Source: Lantana camara (Eukaryota > Streptophyta > Magnoliopsida > Lamiales > Verbenaceae). Taken from it: a stretch of 64,000 nt of DNA. The notes under the pieces were generated by a model. That model was not told the origin of the DNA and ran no database searches. It was given only the letters and a program-made list of their open reading frames with translations. Shown here one piece after another: positions 33,441 to 44,467 of this stretch (position 1 is its first letter; every line of letters begins with the position of its first letter). Both the position numbers and the translations under genes were made by a program. The stretch is from the NCBI GenBank assembly GCA_037501455.1, contig CM074856.1, forward strand, positions 14,157,001-14,221,000, written 5' to 3'.

Positions 33441-36400
33441 CGACGTAGGGAGGCTAAACCCCCGACCGAGAGGGACGATCATAACCTCCCCTGCCTTGGT
33501 CGAATCGACATGATCGCCGGCGGACCAGCTGGGGGTGACACAAAAACTGCCCGAAAGAGGACCCGCAGAGAAGCCCAGAGAAACTATTACGGCCCCTACG
33601 AGGTGATGGAGATCGAGTCGAGTAGAGAGTGGGCAGATCAGGATATTAGTTTTAACAATAAGGACCTAGTCGGCATGCCACCACGGGAAGGCGATACGCC
33701 TAGTTGTCCGATGGTGGTTACGCTCGACGTGGCCAATTATGCTGTATCAAAGACCCTTGTTGATAATGGAAGCTCTGTAAATATTATTTATCTCTCGACT
33801 CTAAATCGCATGAATCTTGCCAAAAGTTTGAACTTGGAGCATCTCAAAACCCCTTTAACAGGGTTTGGAGGGTCCGAGGTATACCCTAAAGGTCGAGTCC
33901 GACTGATCACCTCCATGGGAACGCTCCCTAAGAGATCGACTCTCGAATTGGAATATCTTGTAGTCGATCAGCCTTCAGCATATAACCTCATTTTGGGGAG
34001 GCCTGGATTAATCGACTTCAGGGCAGTTATTTCCACTTACCACCAATTGATTAAGCTCCCCACCCCCGCCGGGATAGGCGAACTGAGGTGCGATGTGCCC
34101 GTGTCCTGGGTTTGTTATTCAATTTCCATGGAGAAGGTGAAGCTGCCCGACCGCCGGATCGTCCCCGTTTTGGGCCTACCCGACGGAGAAGAGGATCAGA
34201 TCGAGGACATGGAAGCTCCTAGTGACGAGCCTATCCGCAAATCGAAAAAAGCTAAGAAGAAGCAAAAGGTTTCGGATAATCGACTCGAGGCATCCACTCA
34301 AACGATGGAAGTCGAGCTCCTTCCGGGACAAAAAAAGAAAATCACTCATGTGGGGCTCCCCGAGCCGGGGAAGGAACACGAGCAGGTACTCCTAATTCAA
34401 TTTCTTCAAGAGAACGCCGATGTCTTTGCATGGAGTGCCAACGATTTAGTGGGAGTCGATCCCTCCGTGATTATGCATCACCTCAATGTCGATCCATCCT
34501 TCAAACCAATCAAGCAGCGGTTGCGAACCCAAAGCGCCAGAAGGAATGAAATAATTGAGGAAGAGGTGAACAAGTTATTGGACGCTGGATACATCACGCC
34601 CGCCACGTATGTCGACTGGCTCTGTAATGTGGTTCTGGTAGCCAAGTCAGGAGGGAAGTGACGTATGTGCAACGACTTTACAGATCTAAATAAGGCGTGC
34701 CCGAAGGAACCCTATCCCCTCCCAAATATCGACCAGCTAGTCGACTCGACTGCGGGATGCGAGCTAATGAGTATGATGGATGCCTTTCAAGGCTACTATC
34801 AAATTTTCATGGCACCCGAGGACGAAGATAAGACCGCCTTTATAGTGGTGAAGGGTGTTTACTGTTTCCGAGTGATGCCCTTCGGACTCAAAAACACGGG
34901 GGCTACATACCAGAGGCTGGTTAACCGAATCTTCGGGGAAGAGATTGGTAAAACCATGGAAGTTTATGTCGACGACATGATTATACGGTCGACACGGTCG
35001 AGCAACCACCTCAAAGACCTAATGAGATCGTTCGAGCTACTCAGGCAGTACAACCTGAAGCTCAACCAGAATAAGTGCACCTTCGGGGTGTCAGGGGGAA
35101 AATTCCTTGGTTACCTGGTTAGCCAGAGAGGGATCGAGGCAAACCCCGAGAAGAGCGATGCTATCCGCAACTTGTCCAGCCCGAAAACGATCCGAGAGGT
35201 ACAATGTTTAGTTGGACGAATTATTTCTCTTAACAGGTTTATTTCCAGGTCAGCCGAGAAGAACCTTCCTTTTTTCAAAATCTTGAGGAATGTTAAAGAA
35301 TTCAAGTGGACCGAGGAATGCGACCGGGCTTTCGAGGCGATGAAAAAATACCTCGAGTCACCCCCACTCCTAGCCAAGCCAAAACAAGGAGAAATTTTAT
35401 ACCTCTATATGGCCGTGTCGAATGAAGTGATCAGCTCGGTCTTGGTTGCTATAAGGGAAAGGAAGCACCTGCCGAGCTACTATGTTAGCAAAATTCTGCA
35501 CGGGGCAGAGACACGATATTTGGAAATCGAAAAATTTGCCCTTGCTCTTGTGCACACGGCCAGAAGACTGAAGCCGTATTTTCAGGCCCACAAGATCATC
35601 GTGCTCACCGATCAACCTCTCAAACTGGTGTTGTCCAAACCAGACAGTTCGGGTCGACTTGTTAAATGGTCTGTCGAGTTGGGCCAGTATGACTTATCCT
35701 ACAAACCGAGGATAGCATACCAAGCCCAAGTCTTGGCCGATTTTTTGGTCGAGAAGCAACCTTCGGCCCCGCTCAGAGAAAATGCGTGTCGATGGACTTT
35801 GTCACTCGATGGTTCATCGACCTCATCCGGCGGGGGTGCGGGAGTGTCATTGAGAAGTACTGACGGCGATGAGCTCGACTTCGCCATCTGTCTAGACTTT
35901 CCCGCCACGAACAACGAGGCCGAGTACGAGGCGCTCTTAGCGGGCATGAGAATCGCCAGAGAACAAGGCATCGAGAGCCTAGCGGCTTTAACCGATTCAC
36001 AGTTGGTTGCTAGCCAATATGCTGGCTCTTATGAGGCAAGGGAAGAATCGATGGCCAAATACTTGCAGAAGGTCAGGGTATGGACCGCGAAATTCAAAAA
36101 CTTTAGCCTTGAGCAGATACCTAGGGAGGAGAATGAGAGAGCCGATGTCCTTTCCAAGGTGGCCAATGGACTCAGGGGAACAAGGGATAGGTCGATTACC
36201 TTCCTCACAGTCACAGCTAGATCGATCGAGGAAGGGGGAAAGCCGGTACACAGCATCGACCCCATCGAGCCATGTTGGTTAGACGATTTGGTCTTACATC
36301 TAAGGGACCGCTTCTTGCCCGAAAACAGAGCAGAGAGGCGTCGATTGATAGCCCGGGCAGCAAGCTACTCACTCGATCCAGAAGGCGTGCTATACAAGAG

Positions 36401-37505
36401 GTCCGTCAATGAACCGGCCAAGAGGTGTCTAAGACCCTCCCAAGCCAAGGAGGTCCTCGAAGAGGTGCACGCCGGATCCTGCGGAAACCACTCGGGAGGC
36501 CAAATACTCGCTAAGAAGGTCTCTCGGGCCGGCTACTACTGGCCGACCCTCCTGCGAGATTCGATCAATCTGGTAAAGAAGTGCCCTAGCTGCCAAAAAC
36601 ATTCGAACCTCACCCACCAACACCCGAGGGAAATGACCCCGGTCGACATTTCGTGGCCCTTCGATCAATGGGGAATCGACATTGTCGGGCCTTTTCCCCT
36701 CGCCCCAAGACAACACCAATTCGTTATTGTCTGCGTGGAGTATTTTTCCAAATGGGTCGAAGCAGTCTCTGTCCCCAGGATCACCCATACAGTAATGACT
36801 CGATTTTTATGGAAAAACATCATATGCCGATTCGGGGTGCCAAAGACTTTGATTTGCGATAATGGCCCCCAATTCCGAAGCAAGATGTTCAAGAATTATT
36901 GTTCCAAGTACGGCATCAGTTTGCGTTTCACTTCGGTCGGCCATCCTCAGGCTAATGGCCAAACCGAAGTCACCAACCGGATAATCGTGCAGAATCTGAA
37001 GACCCGACTCGACGGGAGCAAAGGAGCTTGGGCCGAGGAACTTGACGGCGTCCTATGGGCCTATCGAACCACCCCTCGAACCGCTACCGGGGAGACACCA
37101 TTTTCAATGGTCTATGGTTCCGAGGCGGTGGTCCCCGCCGAGTTGATACACCAAACCGATAGGGTGTCCCATTATCAACTCGATCGCAATCAAGAGAATC
37201 GACAGTTCGACTTAGACATGATTGAAGAAGCAAGAGATCGGGCATTCCGACGGATGCAGCAGTATCGAGCCGCGGTGGCCAGAAGCTACAACAAAAAGGT
37301 CCTTCATCGAGGATTCCGAGTCGGTGATCTCGTCCTGAAACGGGTCGATGTGACGAAACATGTCGGAAAGCTCGACGCCAACTGGGATGGTCTTTTCCGA
37401 GTCTCCAAGGTCGGGAAAAACCACGCCTACCACCTCGAAGAAATGAATGGCAATCCTATACCTCGATCATGGAACGCCCACAACCTTAGGGCTTTTTATG
37501 TTTGA
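33441..37505 (+). pseudogene. pol: E2 pol (PR-RT-RH-aRH-INT), one nonsense codon
   Basis: The frame continues from gag. The protease active site is VDNGSSVNII (about 33759). Reverse transcriptase has FGLKNTGATYQ and YVDDM (34964-34978). Ty3-type RNase H spans about 35390-35750, and a second, archaeal-type RNase H about 35780-36200 (DGSSTSS, NNEAEYEALL, DSQLVASQ). The integrase zinc domain is at 36460-36610 (HAGSCGNHSGG ... CPSCQKH), and the catalytic core has WGIDIVGPF and CDNGPQF (near 36860). It ends RSWNAHNLRAFYV. The only break is TGA at 34659-34661, where E1 has TGG (GGKWRMCNDF). Everything after it is open for 946 codons. Confidence 0.92.
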
Positions 37506-37897
37506 AAAGATGTAGTCTCCAACATGTCAATCAATAAAATTGGAGTAGTTTTCCAACCTGAAAGGTTGTCATATCCTTAATGGGTTAAACAGCCCAATTG
37601 ATATCCTCGACTAAATTTATCTCTTAAAATCAACCTAACTGCTTGACGTCCTTCTCGCAAGGGGCTAGAGCAATTTATGTTGCCGACTTGAGGGTATTAT
37701 TTGATTTGAACATGCATACTCGAAAATGCTAATTCGAATTTAACCTTGAAGCAAATTTCATTAAGATTGGTAAAACAATTACATTTGGATTTTCCAGCGG
37801 GAACATTGTTCGACCACCCTGGGTCGACTTACTACAAAATTCAAAATTTAAAATAGGAAAAAATTACAAGAAGAGTCGGTGCAGGAAATCGGGAGGC

Positions 37898-40562
37898 CTA
37901 GTCTATTTCTTCATCGGAGGGAGTGTTGGCGGATTTCTCGAAGAAGAGCTCTGGGAATATTTTGGCATGGTTCAGAACCATAGGATCGACCCCTTGGGGC
38001 ATCCGACTAGCATCCTCCTCGATTCCACCGACTATCGATTGTGCCAAAGGGATGGCGAACCCAAATTCATGCTTCGACCAATCCTCCTCTGGATCTTCAG
38101 CAGCTTGCTCGGTCTGAGGACGCGGATCTGGGCATAGGAGGCCAACCTTGGTCGTATCATAATCGACCGGGAGATAACCCTCAGCACGACATTGGGCCAA
38201 TCATAACTCGAACCCCTCCTTCATGTCCGAAATCCCAAAGGTGGCAGTCGATCTTTTGAAGGCCGTCGACTTCATGAATCGGTAGGCCCCGAACTGCTCC
38301 GAGTCGGCGATGATTTGGTCATAAACTCGCTGGCATCGCTCGATGGCAGACCTTGCACCTTTCACCTCCCCTGCCGATTCTCCGTCTTTGAAAGCGTTAA
38401 GGGTCTTCTCGGCCTCTTTGTCGAGCTTCTGGAGAGCCTCGAGCAGTTCCGCCTTCTTGGCCTCCAGCAGTTTTTTGGTTTCTTCGAGGGCCCTCTCCGC
38501 TTTCTCCTTCCCCAGAGTCGCCGCCTTCGCGCTCGAACCGAGTCCCGCCTTCTCCGTTTCCAACTCCTGCACCCTCCTCTTCAAAATTTCGACCTCCGAG
38601 TCGATCCCTGCCTTAGCCTCCAAACGTGTCCTCCCCTCCTTGTAGATTTGGGCCCTCCGACTCATGTGATAGACATCCTGAGCAAGCTGTGACACGAGAA
38701 GAAAAGGGGGTTAATGGTCGGACTTAAAGCGAACCGATAGATGGGGAAGAGCTCGGATTCTTACCCCAATGATCTTCACCGCAGCCGACATCTCCAACTC
38801 CACCTCTGACATTTTCCATCTCGATTCATGGTCGACTGGGACCTGGCAACAGTGATACACCGCCCCGGCAACACGGTTGTCCCTCGGGATCGACCCAATC
38901 CTTCGAGGCTTACCATCGTCCCCGATCAGCTTATAGCCCCCAGGAAGGTGCGGCTCAGAGATCTTGAGCATTTTGAAGAAGTCGGCTAGATCTTCCGCTG
39001 GGGGGTGGAATGGAAGGTGCGCCAATCTAATGGCCTCGGAGGAGAAGGGGGCCGGCGCCTTTTCGGTCCCTGAAGGAGTCGACGGGATCGAGCCGGAGGA
39101 ATTCGTACCCCTCGACTGGCTACCCCCAACACTAGGATCGATGTGTCCTGCCGGCCTGGGGACAGACGCTCCTTTCGGATCCCTGTCTTTTTTCGACCGT
39201 TTCCTATCAGGCTCGGGGAGGGAGGCTTTGTCTTTCCTTTTCAAGGTTTGACTCGGCTCGGTCCCTGCTTTATCCGCCCCCCTCGGGAGAACGGCATCCA
39301 TGGTCTTGTGGGGCTGTGCCACCTCGGCCGCTTTCGCAAAAGCATGTTTAGCTGCGAGCTCTTCCATGTCGGCCCTCATCTTCGCCAAGCAACTCATTAT
39401 TACTTTATCTGAGAAGAAGAAAGGCGAATGTTAGAATCGACTAAAAAGACGAGAAATGCAATTATGAGTGTAAAACGATCAGCTTGACTCGACCACATGA
39501 TTTACCAGGGTCGAACATCCGACTCTTATGGCCGGGGGCTAAGCCAAAATCGACCAGTACTTTAGTCTCGATCAATTTTTTGCAGTCAAACTGGCCGAGG
39601 GATAGCATGTCCCGTATGAAAGTGTTGGACCACCGTGTAGCTGCAACCGGTAATATCGAGCTCGGCCTCCAACACCACATTTTGTTCCATAAATTCGGCC
39701 AACCCGACTCGCTCTCGACATATACGAATTGGTGTTTCCAAGATTGTCCGTTTGAAGAGGTCGGCGACGTTGTGAGTTTGCGTTTCTGTTTAAACGAAAG
39801 TTGTACGAACCCATAACCCGATCCGGACCCCTCCTTGGTCACACTTACATTAAAAAGGTCCTTGGCTACCCCAAGCATGGGAATCCCGAAATACTTCATC
39901 AGAACTCGGATGCCGTTAAGCATCGCATAACCGTTCGGCATTAACTGGACCGGGCTGATATTCAAGTGGTTCAGAATGTCGAGGACGTCATCATCTATCG
40001 GGATTCGAAACCCTGCTTGGATCATCTTCCAAGTTACGGTGATGCAATTTCTCGGGGGGTCGGTCATGGATTCCCCCCTTCGAGGTCGAACTAAACTGTA
40101 TCCCCCCAGCTCAACATCTCCCCCAAACAAAATCTCTCTCATTTCTTCAAACATCTTGGCCGATACTTTGCTTTCGACTAGCCTAGGGTCCTTATTCAAA
40201 GTTCGGCTAGGGGATTTCCTACCATAAGGGATATGTACGCCACCCTCTCCTTGATTATCCAAGGTTGACGGCCCCGCATCTCCTACTCGACTCGCGAGTT
40301 CCGGGCCGAGGCTCATCCCAATTGGTGGAATCGCCGTTATGGGTTCTGCAGAGGCTACGAGACTCGAAGGAGAGGCCGACTGTCTGTCCTCAGAGTCCCC
40401 CGATGCTTCCGATACCTCTACCCTATCGGAGTCCTGCGATCTAACCGACTCCTCCTCACTCGACGTCGAGGAGAGCGAGTGTACATCGTCCCCAGGGACC
40501 GGGATCTTATCCGACAGGTCTGAACTAGTCGAGGTAGAAGAAGTCATCCCACCGCTCAACAA
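37898..40562 (-). CDS. E2 antisense three-exon gene
   Basis: Exons 40562-39506, 39408-38765 and 38686-37898 join in frame to 2,490 bp (830 codons), with introns of 97 and 78 bp bounded by GT and AG. Exon 1 has an acidic, Ser-rich start and a domain with LNHLNISPVQLMPNGYAML like PF04195. It also has conserved FVQLSFKQKRKLTT and WPNLWNKMWCW. Exon 2 starts in DKVIMSCLAKMRADMEEL and is Lys-rich in the middle. Exon 3 starts LAQDVYHMSRRAQIYKEG, forms a coiled coil, and ends SDEEID. One TGA at 38201-38203 (Cys in E1) would shorten the product to about 728 residues. I infer a nuclear or structural role from composition only; no enzyme motif is seen. Confidence 0.72.
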
Positions 40563-40879
40563 TTCTTCGACTGGATTCCCTTGAAGTTCGCCTTCTCCTT
40601 GAAATAAGGGTTAAGGTTTTTCGTGTCAGGGATCGAGTCGAAAGCGATTCGAGATGGGGTTCTTCTCACTCGACTCCAGACTCTCCAACAGATAGAAAAT
40701 AAAGAAATTAAAGCGGTAAGAGAGGAAAAAGTTGAGTCGAAAAAGGCTTACCGGAAAATTTCGCAGATGATTTGGTCGACTCGAAGTATCCGGAGGCTGC
40801 TCTCGAAAAGCTTTTAAGGACTCGAACTGCTCTGGAAATTACTAAAGAAGTGAAGGGTGCAAATGAAGGCCGTAAGGGG

Positions 40880-40888
40880 CTATTTATA
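40880..40888 (-). promoter_or_regulatory. TATA-like box for E2 antisense gene
   Basis: The minus strand reads TATAAATAG about 320-330 bp upstream of the antisense ATG. The position and flanking GC-rich sequence match those in E1 (29027-29035). An internal promoter separate from the LTR is the simplest reading. Confidence 0.55.
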
Positions 40889-41009
40889 GGGGTTACCCTG
40901 GGCGGGAAAATCGAAGACGAACCGTCGCCATCATTACGCCTGGGGCCCACTTCTCGAAAACCGAAAGGACACTGCCACGTCATCGTGGCACCGCCTTTCC
41001 GGGGGCTAA

Positions 41010-41676
41010 TGACGTGGTCCCATCCAGTACAGCCACGCTGGCGACACGTGGACCACTATCCACGAGACACGTCGGGTGGCAGACCGGTCAAAGGTGCCAC
41101 GCAAACCTCCCAATCAGCCACATCCAACGGCAAACCCTTCAAGAAGGTAAAAGCTGACCATTCAACCGTGTCGACTCGACTACCCTCAGGAATAGTCGAA
41201 ACACCATCGACTATGCCCAAGGCAAGTCGGCGAGTACTCGACCGTATGGTTCCTAGGTCGAACTGGGGTCGACCATCCCGGGGCCCACTCCGCCGTTTCC
41301 AGCATTTAATGAGGCCTGACAGGCCGTACGAAGCAGGTGGCGCATTTAATGTACCTGCAAGTCGCACTGTACAGGTAATCATTACCTTAATAGGTATAAA
41401 TACCCCCCCCCCCCATAAATGCCATTTAACACACAACTACCACATTAAAAGCGCACAAGTTACTCGATAAGCTCCCAGCCACTCGATACTAACTTGAGCG
41501 TCGGAGTGCCGACAAAGGGAATCACCCCTCCCGTCCTTTGTCGGTCCGAAGTTTACGTTTGTCACTCTCCCCAGGTCAATTCCATATCGAGCTCTGCCCC
41601 ACCAACAAATCTCAAGTGACTCGAGTCGATCATTACAGGACACAGCCACGTCATCAATCCGGATCCGACACGATCA
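41010..41676 (+). repeat. E2 3' LTR
   Basis: This LTR is 667 bp and differs from the 5' copy by three substitutions and two extra C. It is preceded by the purine-tract-like ccgggggctaa and followed by the target duplication ggtgc, where the subtilase exon resumes. Its TATA box is at 41395-41402. Confidence 0.95.
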
Positions 41677-43310
41677 GGTGCGTTCCATGCTGTCAAGAAC
41701 GGGATTGTTGTTGTGGCTTCTGCTGGAAACAATGGGCCTTTTCCTGGAGCAGTGACTAATGTTGCCCCCTGGATAATTACGGTGGCTGCTAGTACGATTG
41801 ATCGTGAGTATGAAGCTGAAGTTAAGTTGCAGAATGGGGATATCTTCAAGGGGTTTAGCCTTTCGAGCCCGTTGCCTCATAAGTCGTTTTATAAGCTTAT
41901 TAAATCTGCTGACGGCAAGGCTGCCAATGCAACAGAATCACATGCGTAAGAATTTTCTTTTCTTTTTCGAGTTATTACAATGTTTGATATTGAGTGCTGA
42001 TATTCATCATCCCTCTGTGGTGCAGGAGGTTTTGCATGGAGGATTCTTTGGATCCCGAGAAGGTGAAGGGCAAGATCGTGGTTTGTCAAAGTGGGGGGAA
42101 CTTTTCCAACATACCCAAAGGGGCCGAGTGTTATCGTACTGGTGCTGCTGGAATGATTCTTTACAATGATGAATTAGATGGGAATTTCCTCGTTGCTGAT
42201 CTTCATCTTGTTCCTGCTGCTCATATCAATTACACCGACGGCGTTCGCCTCTTTTCCTATCTCAACTCCACCAAGTACGCAATAACATAACATATTTCTC
42301 TTTACATATTCAGATCAATTGCTGATATTTTCACATTATTCATATTCCTATACTGTGCAGAAATCCTCAAGGCCTCATTACTCCTCCCGTGGCAGTGACG
42401 GGCCTTCAACCCGCCCCATTCATGGCTTTCTTCTCTTCCAGTGGTCCTAATCTTGTTACACAAGATATTATAAAGGTAAATCAAGCTATTTCACCATCTG
42501 TGGATTAAAATTTTGATTTGTCAATTCTTCTAAGTAGTTAAAATTTCCCTGCAGCCTGATATCACAGCTCCAGGAGTAAACATCATAGCAGCTTACAGCG
42601 AATCAGTGAACCCCACATTTAGTCCGCTTGATAAGCGTACAACTCCGTTCAACGTACTATCAGGAACCTCCATGTCCTGCCCCCATGTTGCAGGTGTCGC
42701 CGGCCTGCTCAAAAGCCTCCACCCTGATTGGAGCCCTGCTGCAATCCGATCTGCCATCATGACAACCGCACGAACACGAGACAACACGGATGAGCCAATG
42801 ATCGACGGCGTTGGATGGAAGGGGACACCATTCTCATACGGCTCAGGCCACATCAGACCCAACCGTGCCCAGGATCCTGGACTCGTATACGACATGAACG
42901 TCAACGATTACCTGGATTTCCTCTGCGGCCTCGGCTACGACGAGACCAAACTCAGCCGGTTCGCTGGATCCCACTACGAATGCCCCAAGAACTACAGCGT
43001 TTTCAACATGAACCACCCCAACATCAATATCCGAAACCTGAATGAATCAATTACAGTGACGAGGAAGGTGAAAAACGTTGGGAATCCCAGTACGTACACG
43101 GCCCGTGTTCACCAACCGCCGGGACATTTGGTGACGGTGAAGCCGAACGTTCTGAAATTTGAGAAAACTGGGGAAGAGAAGAGCTTTGAAGTGACCATAA
43201 AGATTCTGAAATATCAGAGGTTTTATGAATTCGGGGCGCTGATATGGTCGGATGGAATCCATTACGTGAGGAGTCCGATTGTGATTGCTGATTTTCCTAA
43301 GTCCTCCTAA
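41677..43310 (+). pseudogene. Subtilase (SBT) gene, 3' half
   Basis: The subtilase continues from E2. The rest of exon b (41677-41945) carries the oxyanion Asn in SAGNNGP (aac 41728-41730). Further exons are 42026-42274, 42361-42475 and 42555-43310, with introns of 80, 86 and 79 bp and GT-AG ends. They encode the protease-associated region (VKGKIVVC ... GAAGMILYND), PFMAFFSSSGPN, the catalytic Ser in GTSMSCPH (tcc 42669-42671) and a fibronectin-III-like C-terminal domain (TRKVKNVGNPSTYTARV). The frame ends at TAA 43308-43310. Many introns and these motifs fit the SBT5 (AIR3-like) subfamily. The whole half is open with no stop, so the gene was probably functional until E2 arrived. Confidence 0.92.
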
Positions 43311-44467
43311 GTAATTCAATAGCTCCTCTAGTTAGTTATTCCTTAGCCAATCATTAGGATTTAGGAGTTCAGATTGTCTTAATTCAGTTTTATTTAATTT
43401 CTGGTTATTCTTTAGTATTAAATAGTATTAATATTTGGATTGGTTTGAGGGATAACTGTAATTATTATTATCATTATCAAATTTATTTCTATTTCTTAAA
43501 AGCGTCATCCTTTTTCCTTTCAATTTTAATAAGTATTCTGTATAATTTAGTGGTGAGGCAATCTCAAATAACTCTCCATGGTGTTGGAATATCTTCACTT
43601 ATTTCCCCAAAATACGAATCATGAAATTCATACAACATATATTTTGGGGAAGTTGTCTGGGGAGTTGTCTCCAGAACCACAAAATTCATGATTCATGAAT
43701 TTATGTACTACATTATGTGAAACTTGTATGGGGGAGTTCTATAACAATATGATGCGGTATTTGGGATTTATCCCACATTACCCCTTTAGTGGAATTAATT
43801 AATTATATTTTTTCTTAAAATTAGACGAGGAATTACCCCTTTAGTGTAATTAATTAATTATATTTTTTCTTAAAATTAGTCGAGGAAAATGAGAAATAGT
43901 AATTATATATGCAGGTGTGCAGTCAATGGCGTTAGTAGGGATAGGGAACCAGAAAAATGAAGTGGTGGTGGTTAGCCACCAGATTAGATTGAGGAAGAAG
44001 GTCGGATTTACGGACGTTGTTAGTGTTTCCCTACCCAAATGAAACCATTGTGGTTTTTTCCATATATATATATATATATATCTTTAGTTTCTTGGTTTCA
44101 AAATAAGTAATTAGTCGATGAAATATAGTTGATAAACCTAATTTCTAATTTAAGCTGATAGGAAAGGGATACACCAAATTCGAGTATATTCTTCAGCAGA
44201 AATTCAAACTCCTCTCCAAATGCCTAATAAACAAACAAGAATAATAGAGACACGAGATTTAACGTGTAAAATCCCTTCAAATCGAAGAGTAAAACCACGA
44301 GGCCTACGAGACCCAAAAACAAATCCACTATAATACGAGACGAAATTACAACGGTTCAACACCAATAAATCTAGCTCCAAACACAAACCAAACACCGATT
44401 CGATCCAAAACGAACTATAACACAAAAGGAGAAAAAAACACCAAATTAAGTCGAAAATCGCATCACT
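43311..44467. other. Gene-free 3' flank of the subtilase with short repeats
   Basis: No gene is seen. It holds the probable 3' UTR (to about 43500) and a stretch at 43600-43730 with 'catgaatttatgtactacattatgtg', the same repeat family as the array at 2329-2650. It also has a 55-bp direct tandem duplication at 43777-43886 (attacccctttagtg start), a TA microsatellite at 44062-44081, and from about 44160 a GC-richer sequence with 'acgagatttaacgtgtaaaa' that looks like part of another LTR or terminal repeat. Confidence 0.5.

Larger units (their letters stand above)
30952..41676 (+). mobile_element. E2: young Tat-type gypsy retrotransposon, 10,725 bp
   Basis: This is a complete element with LTRs of 665 and 667 bp and the exact 5-bp target duplication ggtgc (30947-30951 and 41677-41681). 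The LTRs differ by three substitutions and a 2-bp difference in a C run. This is about 0.45% divergence, or roughly 0.2 million years at 1.3e-8 per site per year. The layout matches E1: gag, protease, RT, two RNase H domains, integrase, antisense gene. It sits in a subtilase exon. The coding region has few defects: a leader frameshift and two Trp-to-stop changes in gag-pol. Confidence 0.96.
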
